NCBI GenBank assembly: GCA_015039465.1
Contig: MU130245.1
Span: 119,222 to 183,221 of the forward strand
From: Phlegmacium glaucopus
Lineage: Eukaryota; Basidiomycota; Agaricomycetes; Agaricales; Cortinariaceae
Reading direction: 5' to 3'
Length of the DNA stretch: 64,000 bases
The position numbers and the translations under genes are program-made. This document shows positions 11,942-22,257 of this stretch, piece by piece; within the stretch, counting starts at the first letter, position 1, and each line of letters starts with the position of its first letter. The notes under the pieces are model-generated. The model saw only the letters and a list, made by a program, of their open reading frames with translations, searched no databases and had not been told where the DNA came from.

Positions 11942-13890
11942 CACCAGATCTGATCAGATCTGATCAGAATTGGTCAGATCTGATCAGATTCCGGTCAGAA
12001 TTTTTACAAGCCCAAATGGCAGTAATAGAGCCAATTTTTCTGACCAGATTCTGATCAGATCTGATCAGAAATACCAGATCTGATCAGATCTAATCAGATT
12101 TAATTCTGACCAATTTCCGAGCAGAATCTGACCATGTCCGAGCAGAATCTGGTCAGATTCCGAGCAGAATTAAGTTAGATCAGCAAATGAACCACTTGAG
12201 TTTACTAGAAAAATAATATAATTATGGTAATATGTCAAGTAGCACTATATTGAGATTAGATGGCAATGACCTTGTTGCCATCAAAATCGTGTATTTTGTT
12301 CAGTGCGAGGGGTGTAATCACGTGATCACATGTGACTTGCACAAGTAATGTTGATTTCGTTCTCTGTCTCTCACACCGTCACACGGCCAGTAACGACGAC
12401 CACAGACGATGCACAGCATCGTCTGTGGTCATAAAAAGGTAAGTCGATTATTTTATCGACCCCCATTATATGCTAATACCCACTACACAACAACAGCAAC
12501 GAATAACGGCAACGAATAACGGCAACGAACGACAGTGGCAGCACAACGACAACAGCCATGTAACAACGGTAACCCCCCCTGGTGAGGGGGGGTAATTTTT
12601 TATTTTATTCTATCTTAATTCATTACTAACGACTTACAATAGTCATGTACGACATACGACAACGATAGCGAGCAACAACAACAACGTACGACACCACAAC
12701 AACAACGTACGACACGACGACGATGACGACGTGCAACGGTAACCCCCCCTCACCAGGGGGGGTATTTTTTTACTTCATTTTATGTTAATTCACTACTAAC
12801 ATGTTGTATTAGGCCATGTACGACGTACGACACGCACGACGACGACACACGACGCGTACACACGTACAACAACAACACACGACCTGTATCACGACAAACG
12901 ACCAATGTGACGACGACAAACGACACCCACCGGCTTACAACGACGTACAACACGACGGACGACGGCGGTGACGGCTACCCCCCCCCCTCGAGGGGGTTTT
13001 TGTTTGTTTTTATTTTATTTTTAATTCTACTTTACTAATTACCACCAGATCCCCACTACTGCCATGCCTCAACCTCGACACACCATCACCACCCCCCCTT
13101 TCACCAGGGGGGGTTTTTTTAATTAGTTTTCGAACGATGACAAACCACAAGCCACAACAACAACAACAAACGACAACAATGACGACAAACGATGACGACG
13201 ACAAACGACGATGACGACAACGGACAACGATGACGACAACGGACAACGACAACGGACAACGGACAACGACAACGACAACGATGACGGACGACGACGATGA
13301 TGACGGACGACGAACGACGACGGCGTTGCCTCCTCGTCGTCGTCCGTTTCGACCACCCACATACACCCGTTTTACGCCCATCACCCCCGTTTTGCACCCA
13401 TCACCCCTTTTTTACACCCATCACCCCCGTTTTGCACCCATCACCCCCCCTTTCTACCATCACCCCCCTTTCTACTATCCACCCATTCATTTCACACCCA
13501 CTCTACCCACATTTTGACCACTTAGTATTTTGATTTCATTTCTCTGATATCAACTAATGTATTTTGTTATTCTAATGTACTAGTAACTAATCCCACCTCA
13601 AAATGTATAATTAATCCATTTAAATTTAAATTTAAATTAATATGTTAGAAATTTTAGAAAAAATATGAGTTAGTAGGAATTGACTTATAAGTATTGCAAT
13701 TCTGATCAGATCTGATCAGAATTGGTCAGAACTACTCAGATCTGCTCAGATCTGCTCAGAATCTGACCAGAATTGGTCAGAACTGCTCAGAACTGCTCAG
13801 ATTCTGAGCGGTTCTGGTCAGATTCTGATCAGATCTGATCAGATCTGAGTAGTTCTGACCAATTCTGATCAGATCTGATCAGATCTGGTG
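11942..13890. mobile_element. Non-coding TIR element made of TCTGATCAGA-like arrays
   Basis: Inserted in the RecQ-like gene. The two ends are inverted repeats, identical for about 37 bases, starting CACCAGATCTGATC. Behind them are arrays of near-palindromic decamers (TCTGATCAGA and variants with GGTCAGA or GCTCAGA), about 250 bases on each side. The middle (12400-13510) is simple sequence: AACGAC/ACGACG repeats and CCCATCACCCC runs, with no credible gene. Its mobilising transposase is unknown. A target duplication longer than one base is not evident. Confidence 0.65.
12565..13120. repeat. Four C-tract/G-tract hairpins, each followed by a T-run
   Basis: At about 12569, 12738, 12973 and 13091 a run of 7-10 C, a 4-8 base loop (e.g. 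TGGTGA, TCACCA) and a run of 5-7 G form strong hairpins, each followed by a T-rich stretch. The first two share TTAATTCA(T/C)TACTAAC downstream and are 169 bases apart. Confidence 0.6.
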
Positions 13891-14737
13891 GGGGACAGAA
13901 AAGTACTGCGAAAAAGGGTATGGCAGAGATCCTCGAACCGAATTGTTCCATGACTGCGTATATACTGGGGCAATGTTTCATCATGTCGTGCTCGAGGTTT
14001 TCGTTGCACAGACAGGCGAGGGTCCGTGGACACAGGATCGGCACTGGCAGCACTTTCTGGAAGGCAGTCAGGGCCACTACAATTGCAGTGTGCTGGTTTC
14101 GCAGCGGGAGGGTTCATTTCGCAAATTTTGCATTGACAATCCTTGTCATTTTCGGGGTTTTGGTATACAACTCCCAAGAAACTTGGCTGACAGCGTGCCA
14201 AGAGAAATTGTGCAGTGCTGAGGTCCATCTTTGGGTTTGACTCGTTTGTAGTACTTGCATCTGGCTGTCCTGTATTTTGGGGAAGATTTGTTGACCGATC
14301 CACAATTTTCTGGGCTGTGGCAAGAGCACCCTTGGTGTAATAGAGGAATGCACGAGGGTGTGGGACAGCCTTGCGATCGCGACCAATTCGGCCAATTTTC
14401 TGGACAAACTCATCGATGTCGTCAGGTTCTCCATACAGAATTGCATTACGTGTGAATCGGCTATCCCACCCCACACTCAAGGTGTCGGTGGCAATGGTTA
14501 TTGAAGCATCAGTGTTGTTGTTGAGGAAGCCAAGTGTCTCGGAGTTGTACGATGGCCAATTCATTATAAAGGCGAATCCGCAAAGGTAGGTTGGACATGC
14601 CTTTTTTACGTGCCACTCGCCAGAGGTAACATGCTATCCGAAAACTCAAGGAAATTGTCTTGCCGAATATGATGGAATTGTCAGGTTCTTCGAGTATCCA
14701 GTCGAGTTCTGGAATTGAGGTACTGGCAAGTCGTGTA

Positions 14738-15264
14738 CTTTACAGTCCCCCACGTTGTCCGGCCGGAGTCCGCCGGACTGCCAAAAGTCCGGCAGAAGTC
14801 CGGCGGACTCCACTAAAATTCTGGTAAAATTCCGGTGAGAGTCCGGTGAGAGTCCGGTCAGAGTCCGGTCAGAGTCCGGTGAAAGTAGAAAAATGCCTGG
14901 ACTGTATGTCTGGTCACAGTCCGGCGGACTTCCACCGGACATCCGCCGGACTTTTGATGGAATTTAGGGTTATATTTAGATTTAGAGGTTAGGCTTAGGG
15001 TTATATTTAGATTTAGGGCTTAGGCTTAGGGCTTAGGATTAATATTTAGGGATGGGGATATTTTCTGTCTGCGCAGTAGCGTGTTCTTAGGTTAGGAGGG
15101 TTAGGAGGGGATACAGGCATATTTTGTACTTCCACCGGACTTCTGCCGGACTTCCACCGGACTCTCACCGGACTCTGACCGGACTTTTCTGGAGTCCGCT
15201 GGAGTCCGCCGGACTCCGGTCAGTCCGGCGGAATTCCGGCCGGACAATGTGGGGGAGTGTAAAG
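14738..15264. mobile_element. MITE with CTTTACA...TGTAAAG ends, copy 1
   Basis: 527 bases, starting CTTTACAGTCCCCCACG and ending in its inverse. Its flanks are packed with AGTCCGGCGGACT-like short palindromes (CCGGAC words), and its core is a GGGTTATATTTAGATTTAG-type tandem. Copy 2 lies at 26296-26763. Removing it rejoins the RecQ-like reading frame. The target duplication is unclear (at most one base). Confidence 0.7.
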
Positions 15265-16318
15265 ACCTCGGCAAGTCCAGAACGCATTTCGCAGCAGATA
15301 ATTTGAATGTCATGGCGCATGTTTGACCGTCTGATGAGGTGGTAATTACCGGGGGTGAGGCCCAGGACCTTCTGGACAGATACCAAGGTTGGGCCTTCAC
15401 GAAGCGTTGCTGTGACACCAAGAAGTGAGATGGGTCGTCCTCTATGATTGGGTAAACGTGCACGAATGTGTCCAATGAGTTGGAAGGCAGGCCGAAAGGA
15501 TTTCCCCCACCAGTGTATGAGGTGAATCTCGTCAATCCCAAGCCTACAAACACGATCAAAAAATTCCTTGTGCTTCAAGAGATCAGCAAAAGCTTGACTC
15601 GCAAGTTCTTCTGGGGATAGAAGAACTGCTGCGTAGCCATCCCGTGCATCTGCCCATAGATTAACACCTAGTCGTCGATTCAGAGCCATGGTGTCACTGT
15701 TGATCACAATGGTTTTTAATCCAAAACTAGTCATCTTGATTCCCTGTATTGAGCAGTTGGGCAAACTATTCTTCGTGGAAAGTCTAAAACTTACCATGTC
15801 CTGCTGTAGAGCCTTGGTCGGACAAATTACAACCATTGCCGGATCTTTGGGAAATCCTTTGCCCCCTATGGCGAGGTCAGGATGTTTTGATATTGCCTGA
15901 ATGACAAGCATCAAAAATGTGAAGAAGCCTGTTTTTCCAGACCCAGTTGCCATAGTTGCCACGACATCATGTCCGTCAAGGGACATACAGATGCCTTCAA
16001 GTTGATAGTCGTGAGGTTCAATGGGTATTGGTTGATTTTGAGCCAAGATGCTGCGAATGAGTGTGTGCCCTGCAAGGCTATTATAGTGAGAAGGTTTTTC
16101 AAAGTTGGGTGAAGAACTTGAAGGAGTGTGTTCCATAGATAATATAAATTTTAAGGTAGATTTGTGTGCATATTACAGAGAAATGGTACAGTACACGGCG
16201 TGTCGCGTTAATTAAAGTGACATGACGTGATTGCATGGTTGAGTTTGGCCACTCACGTGAGTCAATTGCGACCGAATGTTCGATCTACGGTTTGAACCCT
16301 GCAGGTGAAAACAGACTA

Positions 16319-16327
16319 GCGATGTGA
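16319..16327 (+). repeat. Target-site duplication, right
   Basis: GCGATGTGA, exact copy of 8019-8027. Confidence 0.75.
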
Positions 16328-16440
16328 GTATGGTTGGCAGCGTGAACTCATATTTCCGTAAGCGCGAGAGAATATATTGGAAAACGATCGCAGGGAAATT
16401 GTCATGTGATCGCCTGAAAGTCTGTACTCTCCGACAATAT
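16328..16440 (-). pseudogene. N-terminal fragment of the kinase pseudogene, copy 1
   Basis: Contains FQYILSRLRKYEF, matching LQYILSRLRKYE in copy 2 (57150-57190). It lies directly across the DUF6589-RecQ element from the HAMP part (5965-8018) and so completes the interrupted pseudogene. Confidence 0.65.
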
Positions 16441-17759
16441 CTCACTTCATTCACCCCTCAGATTAATCATAGGCTTTATTCGGGCCTGGGATTGATTGCC
16501 CGCGCGACCTTGGACAAATTTCAGGATAAACCGAAAAGATAACGGAAAGCCGGGTCTTGTGGCGAATGGAAGTGACGAGGGCTGCAAAGAATAAGAGCGT
16601 GGCTGGAGACTTAACCCAATTTCTCCTCGTCAACATAAACTCAGCGCTTCTATCATCTGACCGCTAAAATTGACCCTCTCCCATACAAATCAGATAGTAC
16701 AAGTACTACACGCCAGTCAAACTCTCTAATCACACTCAGACCGTTCTTCGCCTCATCCTTGCAAGACGATTGTGCGCTACATATACCCAGAAAGCTCGAA
16801 CACGAAACGTTAGTTTAAACGCACATTAGCCCGTACACAGCAACTTACTGCCTTTAATTGCACATAATAGGACGGTCATATGAGCTCAGTAGATATCATC
16901 TTCAGATTTTTCTTCGAATACTTAATTCGTTGTCTTCAGCCACCAGCATCTTCTCTTCCATTGGCTCTATTCTTTTTATGCTCCGTCATCATGTACCAAG
17001 TCGTAAAAGGCCTTCAAAAGATGTTCGAGCATAGGGAAAGGTCAGTCCAGGTCAGAGCAACAACGGATAACAACCTTATCTCGTCGTCTGCAGCATCTAT
17101 CCAGCATCGTTCATCTTCCCGTATTGATGGGGTCGCGATGGTAGAGTTGATCAGGTGTTAATTATCAGAAAAGTGATATTTCGAGAGTATCATAGATTCG
17201 ACGCTGTTTGAATCCATTGAATAGAGGTGAGCTGATCTCGAAAAGAATAAGAAAACGGGTCAATAATTCACCTTTCATCTACTAGATACAGTGAAACAAT
17301 CGTGTTGTCATCTTTGCTTATATCAACAACTCGATTAGGCCGCTTTCACCGCATCATGAGGGTTCATCAAGTACGGCATGGGCGCTACCTCCTCCAATGG
17401 CGACAACGAACGATTTAGGTTCTGTTTGTCATCTGTCGTTTTTGCGATTCGAGTTGTAACTGGGCATTCGAATCTAATAGGGGTGATTTCATGTCAAGTG
17501 GAAACCAGCAGCTCACTTGCCGTCAAAGTATCTGATAATCACTAATGTATGTTCATCTTTTTGGTGACAGATTTCAATGATGGAAGCTAGTCTGAGGCCA
17601 GGCTTACCTTGGAAAACTTGGTTACCCAAAGTAAGGCAGCTGCACCACCATTTCCTGCCTACATGGCGATGCGCATTCCTGACAGCGACAGTTTGTTAAG
17701 ACCGTCACCAATTTCAAACTCTATCTTAGTCACTGTATTTGATATTGATGTTAGACTCT
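16441..17759. repeat. 5' flank block of membrane gene copy 2
   Basis: No gene I can support. It contains pieces repeated in the other units: the GATTAATCATAG...GGCCTGG stretch, a remnant exon encoding RYIYPES, a segment encoding VVKGLQKMFEHRERSVQ (16985-17050), and the CTACTAGATA block near 17280. The VVKG segment recurs at 19830, 49930, 50680, 57870 and 60740 in degraded form. Confidence 0.5.
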
Positions 17760-17767
17760 TATATAAA
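17760..17767 (+). promoter_or_regulatory. TATA box of membrane gene copy 2
   Basis: TATATAAA then GCAAGG, about 50 bases before the ATG at 17813. Confidence 0.5.
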
Positions 17768-17812
17768 GCAAGGGTCAGATATGCAATAGGTCATCAAAAC
17801 AGACACGAAGTC

Positions 17813-19058
17813 ATGGCGATAAATCTTAGAGAATTTGGCTTCATTGGAATATGTCTCGAAGGCTTTCTGTGCGGTAAGATATTTTTCTACAACTTTCACG
17901 GAACCTACTAAGGAAGTATAATATGAATCTGTCTCAGGATTGTATTCTGGCATATTCGCCATGTATTTCCAAGACCACTGGGCATTGGAAAAAGACTCCA
18001 ACAAGACGAAAAAAATTGTTTTCTATGCTCTGTGTGGTCTATATGCTCTATCTCTTGTTTCTGTTGTGGTTGATATGACAAGTGTCATGTAAGGAGTTCG
18101 TAGTAATTCCATTGGTAACAACAACTATCTTTTTCATGCTTATGTTGTGCAGTTTCGCGGGAATTCAACGGCATTACTCCACCTTGGTTTTATTGAAGGC
18201 ACCGTAACTGGTTGCTGCGATTTCATGGCTCAATCTGTCCTAGTATGTATAAACCTACTGTGCCTATCGCTTATTCTATTCATGCAAATCTTAAAGATCT
18301 ACCGTTGCTGGATTGTGTGGGGCTGCAATATCCGTGTCGTGATCATTCCTTCAATTTTAGCATTTGTGTTCTTAGGTCAGTCAATGTAACTAATTTTACT
18401 ACTAGTAACTAATTCCAATTTATTGCCTCTAGCTATGTGGCTAGCGGGTGCCAGCTCACAGTACATTCTCTCGGACCGAATTGTGGCACCTGGCTGGGCA
18501 TTTGGGCTGGGTGTGGCAAGCGTCGCCATCTCCATGATTTTAAATGCTCTGGTGACGGGCTTGATCATCTTCAAGATCTTCAATGTGTACCGTCAAGTCA
18601 AATCCACCTCGAACAATCAAACTTGGGACGACACTTGCGGGAGGAAACTTCGGACTGTCATATTCATACTCATTGAATCCGGCATGATATTATTTTCAAT
18701 CCAATTGGCTCGACTCATGGTTACCATTGTGCTGACGGACACTGCTTTTGAAGCTTTTTATATCATCACTTATATCCACCAAATGCCCAATGTGATTACA
18801 CCAGTCACTACTACTTCTTATTTTTACTAATAACATGATTCTGTCTAGGGTATAACACCTACAATAATCCTGGTGCGGGTCTCAATGGGATTCCCGTTCC
18901 ACGACAAGGAATCCGTGATAGGATCTAGCGTCGGGAGGTTGCGCTGTGCAGCTAACAATCCAAATTCAATACTGGAAACGGGAGATGTCACTATCGTGAA
19001 TATAGACGGTGAAATTGGTGTTCGAATAAGTGACGATATCCAGATGGTAGATAGATGA
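17813..19058 (+). pseudogene. Seven-helix membrane protein, copy 2 (damaged splice site)
   Basis: Same six-exon plan as copy 1. Exon 1 is 17813-17873 (MAINLREFGFIGICLEGF) and exon 2 starts at 17938. The end of exon 2 is altered: where intact copies read TCA then GTTAGT, this copy has ATGTAAGGA then GTTCGT, giving an in-frame TAA or a phase-breaking alternative donor. The remaining exons are open (GCCDFMAQSVL, IYRCWIVWGCNIRVV, TGLIIFKIFNVYRQVK) and end ISDDIQMVDR at 19058. It is recently damaged or uses an unusual donor; a transcript would decide. Confidence 0.7.
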
Positions 19059-19124
19059 TCAGGTAGAACAGGTGTAGATATGCGTGGGAAAAACCCATTG
19101 TTGTCGAAAACTATTCTTGGCTCA

Positions 19125-20404
19125 AGTACTTTCTGTCTGAATAGATGCCATAAACATTATACCATAGTAATCAAAAATGGAATCATTAAGTCCTTGGAGC
19201 TGGTCCTTGATCTTTCTGTCGTTGGTCACTGCTCCTGCTCACTGGGCACTGTTCAACAATATCCTCTGGCAATTTGGCCACCACAACCAACAGCCTCATT
19301 CACGACTCAGATTGATCATAGCTTCTGCATAAATCGTATTATTGTTACTAGGCGCGACCATGGACAAATTTCTGGGTAGACCGAAAAGAGAAGCCGGGCC
19401 TTGTGGCGGATGAAGGTGACGAGGGCTGCAAAGAAGGACGTGGCTGCCTGTGACAGGTCTGAGGGTATGTACTTAACCTAATATCTCCTCATCAACATAA
19501 ACTTACCGCTCTCTGTTCATCTCGCTGCTGAATCACGCTCAGACCCCATTCTTACTTATCCCTTCCACTCACACCCACAAGACAATGGTGCGCTACATAG
19601 ACGCAGAAAGATTGGACACAAAAGGTCAGGTCAAATTCATATTAACGCACATACAGTAACTTCCTATGTTTATTCGTAGACCCACCGCTTATATGATGGC
19701 ATATTTTTACACCTAGTATGGCCTTAGTATACTTCATACTCAAATTTCATCTTCAAAAACTCATTTCATTGTCTTCAGCATCTTCTCTCCCATCCACTTT
19801 CTTTTTTTTACGCTCCCTTATCCTATACCGAGTCGTAAAAGGCCCTCAAAAGATGTTAGAGCGTAGGGAAAGGTCAGTCCAACTCATCGATAACAATCTT
19901 ATCTCCGCGAAATCACCCTGCGCAGATGGATCTTTGAGCCCACCCAGTTCTCTGGCTTCCTGGATAATCTGAAATCAGTCTTCCCTGGAAAATTAACGGA
20001 CTTATTTTTTCAACCTCATTCACCCCTCAGATTAATCATAGGTTTATTCAGGCCTGGAACTTATTACAGGTGCGACCTTGGACAACTCGTTGGATAAACC
20101 GAAAAGACAGAGGAAAGCCAGGTCTTATGGTGGATGGAGGTGACGAGGTCTGCGAAGAATAAGAGCGTAGCTAGAGACCAAGGTCTAACGGTACTTGACC
20201 TAATATCTCCTCGTCAACACAAACTCACCGCCCTCTATCATCTCACAGCTGAAAACCACCCTCTCCCATACAAACCAGATGGTACAAGTACTATATGCCA
20301 GCTAAACTTGCTTATCACACTCAGACCGTTCTTCACCTCATACCTACAAGACGGATTATGCGCTACATATACCCAGAAAGATCGAACACGTAAGGTTAGT
20401 TCAA
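19125..20404 (+). repeat. 1280-bp direct duplication, left copy
   Basis: Matches 49217-50496 over 1280 bases with no length change and only two differences seen, both transitions near 20309-20320. It holds family flank sequence: a possible first exon (MVRYIDAERLDTK at 19584), the VVKG segment, and a second remnant exon (MRYIYPERSNT at 20358). No complete gene. Confidence 0.85.
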
Positions 20405-20857
20405 CATCAGCAAATTCAGGAAAATCCTACAGTGTGTCACAGTCATGTCACCAAAATTACAGTTCCCCATAGTTTGTCATAGTCACGTCACCAAACTTAT
20501 AGTCCGTCATAGTGTCCATAGTATTCATGTCACACACACTAGCACTGTCCAGAACACTTTTGTCACTATATCACGCTGTACAGCACTGTATAGGAAATAC
20601 ATTGCTACTATTAAGCATTATGAAGCCCTTGCTTGTTTAAAATATTAAATAATATGAACATAATTTAATCTCCCTTTTCCGTTGTCACCATTACCACAAC
20701 AATGAACTACTGAGGTAGACTCTTACCTACTAGTTATTGTTTTACTTATCACTTCAGAAATTCGAAGTAGAGCAATCAAGAATTAAAGTATTATCATTCA
20801 AACTGCATTGTAATATGGGAGTGAACAAACAGCCAGATATCACTATCTAATGAAATG
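20405..20857. other. AT-rich left end with GTCATAGTC/GTCACC words
   Basis: No gene. TGTCACAGTCATGTCACC and related words repeat between 20430 and 20540. The word CAGTGTGTCACA at about 20431 is weakly mirrored by TGTGACACTG near 25800, possibly the decayed inverted ends of the Plavaka element. Confidence 0.35.
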
Positions 20858-22232
20858 TTAAGAAAGAGCTAAATACAGTTCCTTGTTAAAGTACTTATTC
20901 AACCGGAATTCTGAACAGTAGCTAAAGGAATTATATTTGGTGAGACGGCGATCGGCCACATTTCCAAAACAAGGAGTCAGGTCAACAGACACTCTTACTT
21001 GCTGCAATGGAAGTATGTCGCCTATGAGTTCGTGATTAGCTCGCTTTCCCCATTTGAGAATATATAATGATGATTTCGGCTCTGGATAAAGTCCGCGAGC
21101 TGTAGTTGAACCTGAAATATTCTTGTTGATCTGGGGTACAATGTCAAACCAACGTGCATATGTAAGGAAACAATCCTCCCAAAAGAGGCGTTTCATGTCT
21201 GGAATAATGCGGAAGACGAGACACAATTCCACGACTTGATGACCTTGAGAATTTGGGGGTTAGCACGGTATTCAATTATTGCAAGATGAACTGTATCCAG
21301 ACCTTTAAGGCCACTATGTGGCCATTTGCAGGCTGGATCGAGGTTAGCAATGACTGGATCATGGCGCCCTAATTCCCATTCGCCAGATGGAGGGCAGGCA
21401 TTTACAGCCTCAGACGGGAGGGTTTCATGTGGATAGTGATATGCTTTATTCTGCAAACAAAATTTCTTCCATATCTGCAAATGTGTAAATGGTAGTGGTC
21501 CTCGGGATGCAGAGCGGCGGCCACCAAGAGCTCTGATATATCCGCCATCTGTAATGATACGTTGCATGTAGTTGGACAGTGCTTCACGTAAATCTGGAAT
21601 ATTAAACAAAGTTGCCACATCATCAATGAGCATACATTTATATGATGGATCTCAGTTGAGATGGAAGGCTGCTTGAGACAAGCAAAAGGTACGGGCTGGC
21701 ATTGGTAGAACTCAGCTGGGTGGACCATTCCCGAGGTTGGCAGCTTGGGCAAAATAATCAGGATGAGAGCGCAAGGACTTTTGTGATACCGGATTTATAT
21801 GGTTAACAAGATCAGCCATCGTCTCAATGATTGAGTCGTCGCTGGAAATACTATTGGAGTCATTGTCGTCTTCGTCTGTTGAGGAAAACCTTGCACGAAA
21901 GTCAACCCCAGCATCACGAATTGCTGTAGAAAGGTTGAATCGTTGACATTTCTCTACACGGTCAAGATGTCGACAGATTTGGGATTCATAGTTTTGATTG
22001 TTGGAGAGGTCTGCGGGATCTTTAATTACATCAATGTGAGCGCGTTCTGTCCCGTCCGCCGACCATTGTAGTGCGATACCGTTTGCGTGAATACTTGGAA
22101 TGACACTCTGCAGAAATTCCAGTTTTGGGATGTACCAATTATAAATAGCATGACATTTTCCCCGCCGAGCCCCCGCAGCAATGATTGACTCTTTGTGATC
22201 ATGAAATTCGCTAAGTGCTGCATCAATCTTGG
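20858..22232 (-). pseudogene. Plavaka-type transposase, C-terminal part (DUF6830-like)
   Basis: Read from 22232 down: ALSEFHDHKESIIAAGARRG, NWYIPKLEFLQSVIPSIHAN, ALQWSADGTERAHI and NNQNYESQICRHLDRVEK. After a stop near 21712 come DDVATLFNIPDLREAL, CPPSGEWELGRHDPV and KWPHSGLKG. A last frame reads FDIVPQ, SLYILKWGKRANHELIGDIL and FRLNKYFNKELYLALS. I recognise this as the tail of the fungal Plavaka (CACTA-related) transposase. The catalytic N-terminal two thirds are absent: at 22233 the sequence switches abruptly to Helitron Rep. At least two stops or frameshifts make it dead. Confidence 0.7.
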
Positions 22233-22257
22233 AAAAAAAAAAAAAAAAAAAAAAAAA
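22233..22257 (+). repeat. 25-A homopolymer at a chimeric join
   Basis: 25 consecutive A between two unrelated transposase fragments (Plavaka on the left, Helitron Rep on the right). A second such run, 27 A at 40687, also marks a chimeric join. Likely an assembly artefact. Confidence 0.8.

Larger units (their letters stand above)
11489..16136 (-). pseudogene. RecQ-like DNA helicase, interrupted twice and frameshifted
   Basis: ATG at 16136. Exon 1 runs 16136-15795 and exon 2 from 15743, separated by a GTAAGT intron. Helicase motifs appear in order: TMATGSGKTGFF-like motif I (ATGSGKT), VVICPTKALQQDM (Ia), GIDEIHLIHWW (II, DEIH), GVTATL (III), then ATDTLSVGWDS (V) and QKIGRIGRDRK (VI). The C-terminus has a Cys-rich stretch (CQCKICEMN, CNCSGPDC) and a long acidic tail ending at 11489. 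A 527-bp MITE splits it at 15264/14738 between SGLAE and VHDLPVPQ. A 1.95-kb element splits it at 13890/11942. Two more frameshifts lie near 14570-14620. RecQ enzymes unwind DNA 3'-5'. This divergent form sits in a mobile element opposite DUF6589 and probably serves that element rather than host repair. Confidence 0.8.
8028..16318. mobile_element. DUF6589-RecQ element with terminal inverted repeats
   Basis: This 8.29-kb unit starts TAGTCTCCCG and ends in AGACTA, flanked by a perfect 9-bp duplication. A longer imperfect subterminal inverted repeat is also present: the word ACCGTAGATCGA at about 8120 matches the reverse complement near 16280-16292, and CACGTGA follows on both sides. Inside are one + strand DUF6589 gene and one - strand RecQ-like helicase gene, convergent with stops 8 bases apart. 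Two smaller elements are nested in the helicase gene (11942-13890 and 14738-15264); without them the unit is about 5.8 kb. Both genes now carry frameshifts, so this copy is probably inactive. That it moved as a unit is inferred from its ends and the interrupted kinase pseudogene. The transposition chemistry is unknown; no DDE, HUH or tyrosine-recombinase motif was recognised. Confidence 0.75.

Noticed and set aside
12560..13120. Bacterial-type terminators or a CRISPR-like array
   Set aside because: Only four irregularly spaced hairpins in a fungal element; no equal spacers, no cas genes, introns throughout the window.
13010..13533. Val/Arg-rich and Pro/Thr-rich frames
   Set aside because: They are translations of AACGAC and CCCATCACC simple repeats inside a non-coding element.
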